DNA from: Epichloe hybrida
Lineage: Eukaryota; Ascomycota; Sordariomycetes; Hypocreales; Clavicipitaceae
Assembly: GCA_019022495.1 (NCBI GenBank)
Contig: JAFEKR010000028.1
Coordinates: 682,001 to 746,000, forward strand
Direction: 5' to 3'
Length of the DNA: 64,000 nt
Below are positions 54,508-64,000 of this stretch, piece after piece; positions within the stretch are counted from its first letter, which is position 1, and the number at the start of each line of letters is the position of its first letter. The translations under genes were made by a program, and so were the position numbers. The notes below the pieces were generated by a model that made no database searches, was not told where the DNA came from, and worked only from the letters and a program-made list of their open reading frames with translations.

Positions 54508-57303
54508 ATGGCCATGAACCCAAACATGGGCATGGCCAATATGAATGCCATGGGTGGTCCTGTCGGCGGCGCGCCAATGCCCATGATGAACAATGGTGCC
54601 GTCAATCCGCAAATGGCCGCTGCCGCTGCAGCCGCGAGACAGCAACAGCTGGAAGGCCAGCGCGGTGTTCTGAATACTTACATCTACGAGTATTTCATTC
54701 GATATGGCATGTACGACTGTGCCCGATCGCTGTTATCGAGTGACCAGCAAGTCAATGTTCACAAAGATGGCACAAAGGGTGGCAATGCCGCCAACGGCGA
54801 CGATCCCATGGATACCGATTCCAAGGATGATCTGGACGCCAAATTACCCGACGACCTTCCACCTCCCAAATTGCCCATGCCTGCGTCAGACACTTCTTTC
54901 CTATACGAATGGTTCTGTCTGTTCTGGGACATTTACAATGCCCCGCGCATCAAGACTGGCAATGGCACTGTGAACCAATACGTCGCTCATACTCAGGTAA
55001 GGATCTTGATGTCATGAATCACCCCCCCCCCCTTCCCCTTCTCTTTCATGAATAACTAATCGTAACTCATCTCTAGCAACAATCTCGTTTGAAACAGAAC
55101 CACCAGCAGGAGCTTCTTCGACAAATGCGCCCAGATTTGGCAGCGCAGCAGCAGTATCAGGCCCAGATGATGAGAATGCAGAATGGAGCTATGAATATGA
55201 ATATGAAGCAGGGCAACCTCGCACGAGCTGCCATGGCCAACAACCAGAACAAGTGAGTCTAATGAAACCCAGACACGGTATATCATCTGAAGTAGCGTCG
55301 AGACTAATTGGTTGTTTCTTCTTCTCCCTCCTTGCTAGTCCACAAATGATTATTCAACAAGCCAAACAAAATCAGATGCAGCGTGATCCATCTGGTATGG
55401 ATCAGAACCGCGATCGCCCCTCATCACCCGCGTCCGGGGAAAACGCGCCGTCACCATCAAAGCGACCTCGCATCGACGGAGCCCCCTTCAACCCCAACCA
55501 GCCTGGCGGCATGGTTGCCAATGGACGACCTGGTCAAGGCATGCCCGGACAGCAGATGCAGCCCAACCCGGCCGTGGCCGCTGCCCACCAGATGCTCACT
55601 GCCAATGGCATTGATCCAAACAGATTAAGTTCGCAACAGCTTCATCATTTCATGAACGCCCCACCCGCCGCCCAGCAAAAGTCCATCGCAACATACTCCC
55701 AGAATTTGCAACAACACCATGGCTCGCAGATGGGGAACAAGCAGGTACCCAATCAGGCGGCCCTCAAAGCCAGGGTTCCCCCATGATGGCACAAGGTCCT
55801 GACGGCACAGCCTTGACGGCTTTCTATAATCCCGACGGGCAGATGGCGGGCCCCGGAGGCATTCGACCCGGCCCCGGTGGCGCTCAGGCGGCCCCTGGCA
55901 GCAACCACGCTCTGCAGGACTACCAAATGCAACTGATGCTGCTCGAGCAGCAGAATAAAAAGAGACTGATGATGGCCCGGCAGGAGCAAGATACCATCAC
56001 TGGTATGCCTCGAGAAGGAGGCGGCCCAGGAGGAGCACCTGGACAGCCTGGACCCAATGGCCAGTTCCCCGAAGCTTCCCCTCAGGCAATGCGGTCGGGA
56101 GCTTCACCAAATCCCTCGGAGCAGATGAAGCGCGGAACCCCTCAGATGAACAGTTCTGGCATTCCTTCGCCAGTGCCCGAGGGCGGACACTCTCGCGACT
56201 CGCCCAACCCGGCCATGAACTTCATGGGCAACCAGGTCGATCCCAGCATGGCTCCCCACTTCTTCAAACCAGGAGTTGATGGCAACATGGCCGCCGCCGC
56301 CGCCCAGGCGCAGATGAACGGCATGCGGCCCCCGAGCTCTCACCCCGGGCAACCTTTCAACGGCCAGATGAACCCTCAACAGATGATGGCTGCCCGCCAG
56401 ATGCAACAGAGTCAGGGAGCCCAACCTGGACAACAGCCGGGAGGTCAGGGAGCTCCGGGGCAGTGGCAGCAAGGACCCAATGGTCAAGGGCCCCAGGGCA
56501 TGCAGCAGAATCAGCAGGTTCAGGGAACGCCTCAAAGGTCGATGCCACCGCCATCAGCACCCGTTGCTGCTGCCAACAATGCCAATAGTCGAACTACTGC
56601 TTCTCCCCAGCAAGCGGCAGCTGCCCCTCCTACGCCGAGTCAATCCACGAAAGCCGCACCCAAGAAGAAGGAATCCAAGGCTGCCAAGGAGAAGGTAAGA
56701 GTTATTATCTCTTCTGCAAACTGTACACCTTTTTTTTTTTTTGTTTTTTCGCGCCATGCTAATGAGTCTTTGTTCAGCGCGCGGCAGCAGCCAAGAAGGC
56801 TAATCAAAATGCCAATAACAATGCTGGGGCCACGCCAGCTGGAGAAAACGCCGGCGAGGCTGAGGCAGCGCCAGCGACACCAGCAACACCGGTCAACGCG
56901 GCCTTCAACAAGAATGCACAGAACGGAGGTGCTGGCGGAAACGGACAGTCGAATGCCGGCAACGCCGCTCCAGCTACGACAGCTGCCGTATCAGCCCCTC
57001 AAGCAGCTTCGGTGCCACCTCAGGCTCATGATCCGAACCAGAACGGTTTGATGGACAACAATTTTGGCATGGTGAGTTTTTCTTCCTCTGGACATTGCCC
57101 TTTGGCTCAGAACACTCTGTGTTAACCCGAATGGATAGATGGAATTCTCTGGCATAGAACTTGCCAACCCTCTGCAGTCAGGCGACGTGTTGAACGACTT
57201 TGACTTTGACTCATTTCTCCATGACGGTGACGGCACGAACGAGCCTTTTGACTTTAACGGCACATTCGCTGGAATGGAAGGAGGTGGGATTGGCGCCGAC
57301 TAG
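54508..57303 (+). CDS. som1: LisH transcription regulator, Som1/SomA/Flo8 family (apparent frame break)
   Basis: Exons 54508-54996, 55077-55252, 55339-56694, 56778-57071 and 57139-57303 would encode about 825 residues. After a Met/Asn/Gly-rich start comes a LisH motif (VLNTYIYEYFIRYGMYDCARSLL) and a following segment FLYEWFCLFWDIYN. Next are Gln/Met/Pro-rich stretches, an SKRPRID nuclear signal-like patch, and an acidic C-terminus (GDVLNDFDFDSFLHDGDG, EPFDFNG). Som1/SomA proteins act with the cAMP-PKA path and Ldb1-type partners to control adhesion and development. The exon 3 frame breaks near 55755: NKQVPNQ leads to TGA at 55785, while the next frame resumes GPQSQGSPMMAQGPDG. One base appears missing (GCGGCCC). 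A 29-base intron would fix it but is too short to be likely. Confidence 0.85.
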
Positions 57304-58108
57304 GAAATGGATGCAAAGACGTAAAGACGAAAGAAGAAGAAGCCAATGATGCTTTTGTTTTACCCAATGTTTTCTCTTATTCTCCCTGTGTGTCAATGTG
57401 CGGCTCAAGTCTAATCTGGCATCGTTCGACATGGCGTTCAAGTGGGCTGCCCCTTTTCTTCTTCACTCTTTCTCATCTATATCATCGGATTTTTTTCTTA
57501 TATTGTTGCGGCGATCAGGCTCTCTGTTGAGAGATGTGGTAGCTAAGATGGGAAGAGAGCCATGTTCTCAATGTTAAAAAAATTTCAGTGTTGTCCCCCC
57601 ACCCCCTTTCTGTTCTGTGGTTATCTTGGGACAGGCCTTGATTGGCCCTGAAAGAGTTACCGAAGTGCTACTTTTATTGTCGAGGGACAACGGCTTGGGG
57701 ATCCGGACAGGATGGAAGGGGGCCGGGGAGTACAGATCCCGTCCATGTCATTTTCGCTTGGTTCATGTCGACAGCGGTCTTCGAATATATCATACCACCC
57801 TTGTACTGTCATCAACTACGACGTGTGCAAGTGTAGAAGCATCGTATCGTGAAGGAACTGCTCCGGATGCCACATCTTCTACTCTTGGCCCCAGCCTCGT
57901 TAGGTATGAACAATGGTCGGTCTGGGTTCTCACACATTAGAAAAAGAAGGCAAGATCTTGGAGATCAGCATAACATCTTGCACCATTGGTGCAAAGATGT
58001 ATAAAAAGATGAAGATGGTTCATCATGTAAAGCCCCACAATATAATTCTGCATCATAACGCCAATACACCACTCAAACAAAGGACGTCGTGAAAAAACCC
58101 CCCTCAAA
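57304..58108. other. convergent intergenic region
   Basis: 3' UTR of the Som1-like gene (T-rich) and 3' flank of BET3. No gene is recognised. Confidence 0.5.
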
Positions 58109-58961
58109 CTAGTCATCTTCTGGAGGCAACTCATCATCGATGTACCGTATCAGTGTGACCCTCATTTCTGTGGTGTCGTTGCCCCTCAACACGTCACTTA
58201 TAAAATGCGCCTCGACCTGCATCTGTACCATTTCCAGCGCCCCCCGGAGAACACCGCAGAGGATATTTGAGTACCACAGCTCGTTTTGGGCGCGTCCATC
58301 GTCAGGAAGCTCGACAAAATCGGCGAACGGGTTTTCGTCGAAAACGAGGGAGAATTGATTACTGTCAGAGGTCCAGTTTGAGATTTGTGGGGTTATGTTG
58401 AGAAAGATTTTGAAGCCGATCTTTGGAAATACATGTTAGAAGGGCGATGCTTCCAAGGTAAGGGACAGTGGGTAGATGGATAGAAGGACGGGGCACATCG
58501 GAGGATCTGCGGGTCGGAGAATTTCCTGACCCCATCATGTAGGGAGGCAATGCCATACTCTTGAAATCATGTCGGCTGTCTCCCTGAAGTTCACACATCG
58601 CTTCATGGTATTCGATTTGGCGAGATAGTCTTCGATGAGGCGCAGACCAATGTTGTAACCCATCTTGTCGAGCTGCTTGTTGACTTCGGGGTAGTCATTG
58701 TCGAAGTCTTTGCAGAGCTGCGCGACGACGGTACCATATGTGAGGGTGACGAGCTCGGCGTTGACTTTGTCGATGCGGGTTCTTTTTTGAAGGGGGGGGG
58801 GGGCGAGATTGTTAGGCTTCAATGGACCGCTGCGGATCTGTCTGCCACCGGGAAACACTTACTTCCATATTCTAGGGCAGGTCAGCACATGAGATTGGGA
58901 TGTTGAGGAGAGGGACGGGAACGTACTCTTCGCCTACACGCGAGGCTTTGCTCGCCGCCAT
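58109..58961 (-). CDS. bet3: TRAPP subunit Bet3 (TRAPPC3)
   Basis: Exons 58961-58927, 58871-58863 (nine bases), 58781-58559 and 58420-58109 give 192 residues, all phases agreeing. The sequence ASRVGEEIWKTRIDKVNAELVT, TYGTVVAQLCKDF, VNKQLDKMGYNIGLRLIEDY then IGFKIFLNITP, NPFADFVELP, LWYSNILCGVLRGALEMVQM is Bet3, with the conserved Cys of the palmitoyl tunnel in AQLCKDF. Bet3 is a core subunit of the TRAPP tethering complexes acting as GEF for Ypt1 in ER-Golgi traffic. Expected length is about 190. The microexon encodes only E-I-W-K junction residues. It diverges from the U5-40K gene over 350 bases. Confidence 0.97.
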
Positions 58962-59311
58962 GTCGGTTGGTGGCGCGTCCGTTGTTGAGCCGCGAGGATT
59001 TTACTGATCAGGAAAAAAAGGATAGTTTAAACAGCTAAAAGGGTAGTCACTTGGAGCTCGAACTAGCTTTCCGTATTATCCCAGTGAGCTCGCAGTTTGG
59101 TGTTTGTCCGAAGTGGGGAGCTGGGGGGAGCTTCACAGGGAACAACCACCGGCCCGACGGCCAAATTGCTTGGCGCGTTGGCTGGGCGGGTTCCAAAAAG
59201 TTGGCGAGGCTGCAGACAGACCACCGCTACGCATGCAAATAGCTTAACTCGAGCGCATCCAGATATTGAATATACTTGAGATACGGATCTTTTTTCAACG
59301 AATCAGCCAAA
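58962..59311. promoter_or_regulatory. bet3 / U5-40K divergent promoter
   Basis: This 350-base region lies between two divergent housekeeping genes. No coding sequence is recognised. Confidence 0.5.
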
Positions 59312-60567
59312 ATGTCGGCCGAAAAACGTCCCGCAGAGGACGATCCCAACTCGTCTCAGATGCTCGTCAAGAGACAGAATGTTGGCAGTTCCGAGGGAGC
59401 TCTGGCGCGTCTGAATGCGTCCAGTAACGCCCTGGTGCAGGCGGTTCGTAACACATGCTGAAATGATCTGTCGATTGATAACTAATGCGGCGAGTAGAGC
59501 ACCAGAACGAGTGGACTGCAAGCTCCAGTGATGGAATTGTCAGGACATACGGGGGAGATTTTCACAGCCAAGTTTGACCCGACCGGGAACTTGATCGCAT
59601 CGGGCTCAATGGACAGAAGTATCAGTACGCGAAATCCTCAAGCTCCCCCCCCCCTTTCTGTCTACGCCACCAACTGACTCCCGCCACAGTGCTTTGGAGA
59701 ACATACGGCGATTGCGAAAATTACGGCATCTTAAACGGCCACAAGGGCGCTATTCTGGATCTCCAATGGTCGCGTGACTCGGAAATCCTCTACACCGCGT
59801 CGGCAGATTTGCACCTTGCCAGCTGGGATCTCACATCGGGCACGAGAATACGAAGATACGTGGGGCACGAAGAAGTCATCAACTCGGTAGACATGACGCG
59901 GCGCGGCGAGGATCTTCTCATCAGCGGCAGCGACGACTCGACCATCGGGATTTGGGACCCCCGCAGTAAAAACGCCGTCGATTACATCCAGACCGATTTC
60001 CCCGTCACGGCAGTCGCCATGTCTCAGGCTGGAAACGAGATGTTCTCTGGTGGCATCGACAACGACATTCGTGTGTGGGACCTGCGCAAGAAGTCGATTG
60101 TGTACTCTATGCTCGGTCATTCCGATACCGTAATGTCGCTGAAAGCGTCGCCTGATTCGCAGTCCCTGGTCTCGTACGGTATGGATTCGACGGTGCGGAC
60201 GTGGGACATCCGACCTTTTGCCCCCACGGAACGACACATTCGCACATTCGACGGCGCAAACGTGGGCGTGGAAAAGAACCTGATGGGCGTGAGTTGGGAT
60301 GGCCAAGGCAAGAGAATTGCCGCAGCCTCGGCTGACGGTACCGTGCTTGTGTGGTCGAGTGAGAATGGCAAGATGCTGTATAAATTGCCTGGACATAGGG
60401 GCACGGTCAACTCTGCCGAGTTTGCTCCGGGAAAAGAACCAATATGTGAGTTTTATTTGACTGCTTGATGGGCATGTTCGGTGGCGATGCTTGCTAATTT
60501 GGTGTCGGTATCGGTAGTGCTGTCTGCTTCATCAGATCGAACTATGCTGCTTGGCGAGTTGAAATGA
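59312..60567 (+). CDS. U5 snRNP 40 kDa WD-repeat protein
   Basis: Exons 59312-59443, 59498-59624, 59690-60445 and 60518-60567 give 354 residues in phase. After a short polar N-terminus (MSAEKRPAEDDPNSSQMLVKR) come seven WD40 blades: ELSGHTGEIFTAKFDPTG, GHKGAILDLQWSRDS, GHEEVINSVDMTRRGEDLL, DYIQTDFPVTAVAMSQAG, GHSDTVMSLKASPD, GVSWDGQGKRIAAASADGT, GHRGTVNSAEFAP closing with SASSDRTMLLGEL. The sequence and length match SNRNP40/Spf38-type proteins that bind Prp8 in the U5 snRNP and act in pre-mRNA splicing. The last exon is only 50 bases. It sits 350 bases from bet3. Confidence 0.94.
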
Positions 60568-61339
60568 TGATGCCATACAACGAACAGTTGGACGGTTTTT
60601 GGCCGAGTTCATGTCAGAAGATGATGGACCGACACGTCACTGTAAAGATGCGCAGTTTGGGCATGACATTGGTCCTTGATTCAAGTCGATGTCCTTGAGA
60701 AAAACACAATGCGGGGTCATTGGTTGTCCCAAGGTCTCATGACTGTTTCGTCTTGTACTCCAGGTGCTGGCACCGTCAAGGACAGCATGGAGAGTGTTTC
60801 CCCGGAGATGGGAGCATCTGTCCTACAAGTGCAGAGCCGAATTGGTGTTCTATGGAGGATGTGGCGCTCGGAAGACCCATGCTCCGCTCATGTCACGTTA
60901 GAATGTACACAGAAGCAGCAATGCGTGCATCACGAGAACCGAGTTAACTTTGTATGCTCGTTGACTTGTTTCATCATGGACCGGACAAAAAGATCAAGCG
61001 TAACAGTGTGTCCCTGTAATCTACGTGTATGCTGACCCTGATCCTGATCACAGACGAAGTCTTCCGCACGATGCCAAGCCGTGAGCCAACGACGTTGCGG
61101 CACAATGCCAGGACCCATGATCATGGCGATCCCACAGAAGCCCATCAACGCCACGACATCGTCCGCAATCACAAAACGGCTTGACCTGCGCCAATTCACA
61201 CCCCCCATCAATCTACTTTAACCCCCCCCTCACCTCACCCCCTTGGCCTCCAACGAATTCCCTCCCACGTCGTTCTGGCCCTAAAGCATCCCGTGCCCCA
61301 TACCCTTCGTATCAGCCCACCTCGAAAGAGATTAAAGAA
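60568..61339. other. intergenic
   Basis: 3' region of the WD-repeat gene and upstream of a small Cys-rich ORF. No other gene is recognised. Confidence 0.45.
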
Positions 61340-61660
61340 ATGTGCTACTACAAACAGATTCGAAAGTACTGCCCCTGCCGCCTGCAGTCCCGCTGCGCAG
61401 CCTGGTCCTCCCACCAGCACGACTTCCTCCCCAGTGTCCGCCACGCGCTGCATCTGTGCCTGCAGCCGCGGAGCATCGACCAGCCCTGCGATTTCTGGAA
61501 AGCGAGACTCGGCGGCGTCGAGGGGGTGGTGTACGCGTCGAGGTACTGCCCGTTTTCGCTGCCCCCGGGGCGGTACAACGAGGTTGTCGACTTGGTGTTG
61601 CCGGAGGTGTGCGGGAAGTGTAGGGAGAGGGGCGCTGCTGGAGGAGGGAGGAGAAGTTGA
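61340..61660 (+). CDS. small cysteine-rich hypothetical protein
   Basis: The ATG at 61340 opens a 106-residue frame starting MCYYKQIRKYCPCRLQSRC with later Cys pairs (LHLCLQP, QPCDFW, SRYCPFSLP, VCGKCRERG). The repeated Cys pattern resembles small zinc-ribbon-like fungal hypotheticals with MCYY starts. The frame stays open upstream to 61181, but that part is Pro/Ser-rich and unconvincing. No signal peptide is visible, so it is not an obvious effector. Antisense ORFs over the same bases look like shadows. Confidence 0.5.
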   Translation: MCYYKQIRKYCPCRLQSRCAAWSSHQHDFLPSVRHALHLCLQPRSIDQPCDFWKARLGGVEGVVYASRYCPFSLPPGRYNEVVDLVLPEVCGKCRERGAAGGGRRS

Positions 61661-64000
61661 GGCCATCCGGCGTCGCTTTGGACCCGTGTGAGTTCGGTGC
61701 TTTGAGGGCCGGAACGGCGGTTGATGTTTGGTGGCGGGAGGACTTGTATAGATTGAGGCGGGTTTCGTTGGAAACTGCAAGGTAAGGTGAGGAGGGCATT
61801 GGAATGGTGGTCTTGGTAGTGCACTGTTCGTCACGCCCGAGAAACGGCCGAGGCTGCGCCGGAACGAAGACGTGGTTCCCGAGTTCAAATCAGATGTCCC
61901 CGGAACCCGGTGGGGCTCCGGTGCTCCGGCGACTCGGCGAGAGAGACTCCGCTCATCGGTTGTCGGGCTGCCCGGGCTTTTGGAAACCCTGGAGACGTCT
62001 TCCTCCTGGGGAAGCCGTACTATGGCACGTTTGTAAGATACGAGGCTGTCATACAGGATGATGCGCATGCAAGCGGCAAGAGAGTCGATCCCCCTGGGCA
62101 GATGCTACCCCTCCCCTCGCCAAAGTGATTACATCGTCGATGAGAATGTGTGAAAAGCAACAAGATATACCTCGTCAGTGATGAGATGTACGCGCTGTCT
62201 ACGTTCGGCGACACGACGTCGCCGATATTCCACCCTTTGAACCAGTCTCGTCCATCCTAGATACACAGGCCATCATCTCACAGCACAACCCGGCGTTGTG
62301 CCACCGTCGCTGTATGTTATAGCTCCTCGTCCTCCATGACAGACCATGTCGTTCGTGGCCAATCTTGTCGAGGAAGAGGCCTGGGTTGATGCGTACATGA
62401 TAGCAGGAACCGTCAGAATTGGCCAACAGCCATGAGCACGTGGCTTCTTTGGGGAACCTGGGGTCTGCATACATCAAGAAGCAGGACATGGCTGGGACCG
62501 CAGATCTCGATCAAACAGTCACCAACGCGCTGCTAGCAAAACGCGTTCTTCCTGGCGTCGGGCTTGCACAGATAGTGGCAGCGCTGGGTTGGAACTTTTA
62601 GGAGACATGGAAACTGTTGTGCATATGTAATCCGTATTCTCAAGACGTGATGTGGTTGCCATTCGATCCAGCCCAATTCGTCTTGATCAAAGTGGATCGT
62701 CGCGAGCGAGCAAACGGACCAACCAGATCTGCCCAGACCTGACAGCTGTGGGCCGGCCGTCAAACACCCTGGAGTCGATCCCACCTTTTTGACTCCTGAA
62801 CCAGTCCTTTTTTTTTTTTGCTTCGCCTCGCCGCATCCGACTCTGGAACAATTCGACAGCAATGCTCATTGGGGGTGAATATTATTGGGCATCCTTCGTT
62901 GCCATGCCTCAGACCCAAAGACTTCTGAAACTCGGCAACACGCCCATTGTCGCAACAGCGCCCCCTGCCTATTACCCTGCCGGCGGTGGCAATTCGGCAT
63001 CAGGTTCGAGCTTTGGGGGAGGACTGCATTCTGCACTCTGCATTCACTCTCACGTGAGTCCCCTTTCCCGGTGCTCTCCTCGCCAATCGACCGTATCTTC
63101 CTCCATGGCATGCATTCCAGCCATTCAACACTTCAACACCAACCTGGACGACTCGACTTCCTCTAGTGTGTATTCGCACTACGTGTCCCCCGTCTCACAA
63201 TCGGCGGGGCTCGACACGAATCGCGTGCACGTACTCCGCATGCAGCGTCTCCTGAATCAACAAGTTTCCGGACGCTTGTCACGCATTCGTCAGCTAATAC
63301 CTTGGTTTTCGCGTCTTGGCCAACGATCCCGATGAACCAGTTGACCCGAAAAAAGAAAGGATTCGGAACGAAAAAGGCAAAGCTCGACAACACTTTGTGT
63401 CGCGTGCCGCATGCAAAGTACAAGTTATTGCCTTGCTGTCGCAGCTTTGCCCCTCCTTCGCCTGGCGCGCTTTGGGGCTTTGGATGCTCTTCTTTTTCCG
63501 TCAGACGTCGTAGTAGTCGTGTGATTCCTTTTGGCTCTTCCGTTTGTTTCCCCACCAGTTTCTCGTAACGAAACCACTCCGAGATTCTCATCCTCGTCTT
63601 TGCCATGGCCTTGGTGCAAGCTCTACATCTCTGTCGTTTCTGCTAGTTGGTCCGCCCGCGTAACTTCGGTCATCGCATCGTCATAGGAGCGGGAAGAATT
63701 GTAAAAAGGGCATCTGAGCATTGAAACCTTCTTGTTCGTTCTCATCTTTCTCACCCACGTTGTTTGCGTGCAAGTGCTGCGTACAGTGACCGCTGAGCAC
63801 GTGGCATTTTGCCATCCCTTTTGGTTGCTAACAAGTCAGAAATTGACATTGACAACGGTTTCACGTCTCCGTTTTCTCACGACCTCGAAGAACAGAGATA
63901 GCGATTCTTTTCTTCTCGCATTTTCTCGCATTTTCTCGCATTGTTAAGATCGGTGATAGCGATCATTGCACTATTCCGTCTTCGGTTTTGGCGCCTTTTT
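61661..64000. other. intergenic to window edge
   Basis: I see no gene in these 2.3 kb. ORFs such as 62862-63335 and 62419-62601 have no family features. The right end (63450-64000) is pyrimidine-rich with a tandem ATTTTCTCGC repeat at about 63912-63942 and may be the leader of a gene beyond the edge. Confidence 0.5.
63912..63942 (+). repeat. TTTTCTCGCA tandem repeat
   Basis: Three head-to-tail copies of a 10-base unit lie near the right window edge. It is a simple repeat with unknown role. Confidence 0.85.

Noticed and set aside
61235..62068. 277-codon minus-strand ORF
   Set aside because: Opposes the Cys-rich plus-strand ORF; Pro/Ser/Arg composition without motifs suggests a GC-driven shadow.

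Overview
This window is nuclear DNA of a filamentous ascomycete. A Sordariomycete, probably of the Hypocreales, is my best inference. The evidence is the dense array of intron-bearing genes (GT-AG introns mostly 55-100 bases), tRNA genes with introns next to the anticodon, an AT-rich stretch with repeat-induced point mutation (RIP)-like transitions, and typical fungal proteins: WSC sensor, GH45, GH105, a Ste2-type receptor and an Som1/Flo8-type LisH regulator.

Layout. 1-1776 is AT-rich repeat relic containing a long inverted repeat, followed by two intron-containing tRNA-Ser(GCT) genes (1777, 3223). 4.6-10.4 kb is an outward-facing block: a fatty acid hydroxylase-family enzyme, a hypothetical gene, a WSC cell-wall sensor (possible frame break) and a GH105 pectin-side-chain hydrolase. 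10.9-22.1 kb carries housekeeping genes: an SRAP/HMCES DNA-crosslink protein, a conserved hypothetical, a histidine phosphatase, mitochondrial GUF1 and a large MIT-domain protein. 23.8-31.9 kb holds CTNNBL1-like, V-ATPase subunit G, the Pet117 cytochrome oxidase assembly factor and RPB2.

32.8-36.7 kb is a graveyard: a broken MFS permease and a broken argininosuccinate-lyase-like gene flank an intact tRNA-Asp. 37.7-45.0 kb has a GH45 endoglucanase (probable GC-AG intron), indoleamine 2,3-dioxygenase, VPS23 and the Ste2-type pheromone receptor. 45.6-51.2 kb has a low-complexity hypothetical gene with an in-frame TAG, Tom6, a conserved hypothetical, tRNA-Ser(CGA) and a GNAT-like protein, followed by tRNA-Ser(AGA). 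A gene-poor 2.6 kb stretch precedes the Som1-like regulator (54.5-57.3 kb, apparent frame break), BET3 and the U5 snRNP 40K WD protein. The last 3.4 kb has one small Cys-rich ORF and nothing else I recognise.

Most genes are unrelated single-copy housekeeping loci arranged as divergent pairs sharing 300-560 base promoters (SRAP/hypothetical, vma10/pet117, IDO/VPS23, tom6/hypothetical, bet3/U5-40K). I found no convincing secondary-metabolite cluster, CRISPR, phage or new multi-gene system. The most notable signals are the decayed transporter/lyase pair, the RIP-marked inverted repeat, 9-base microexons, and several one-base frame breaks in otherwise conserved genes.
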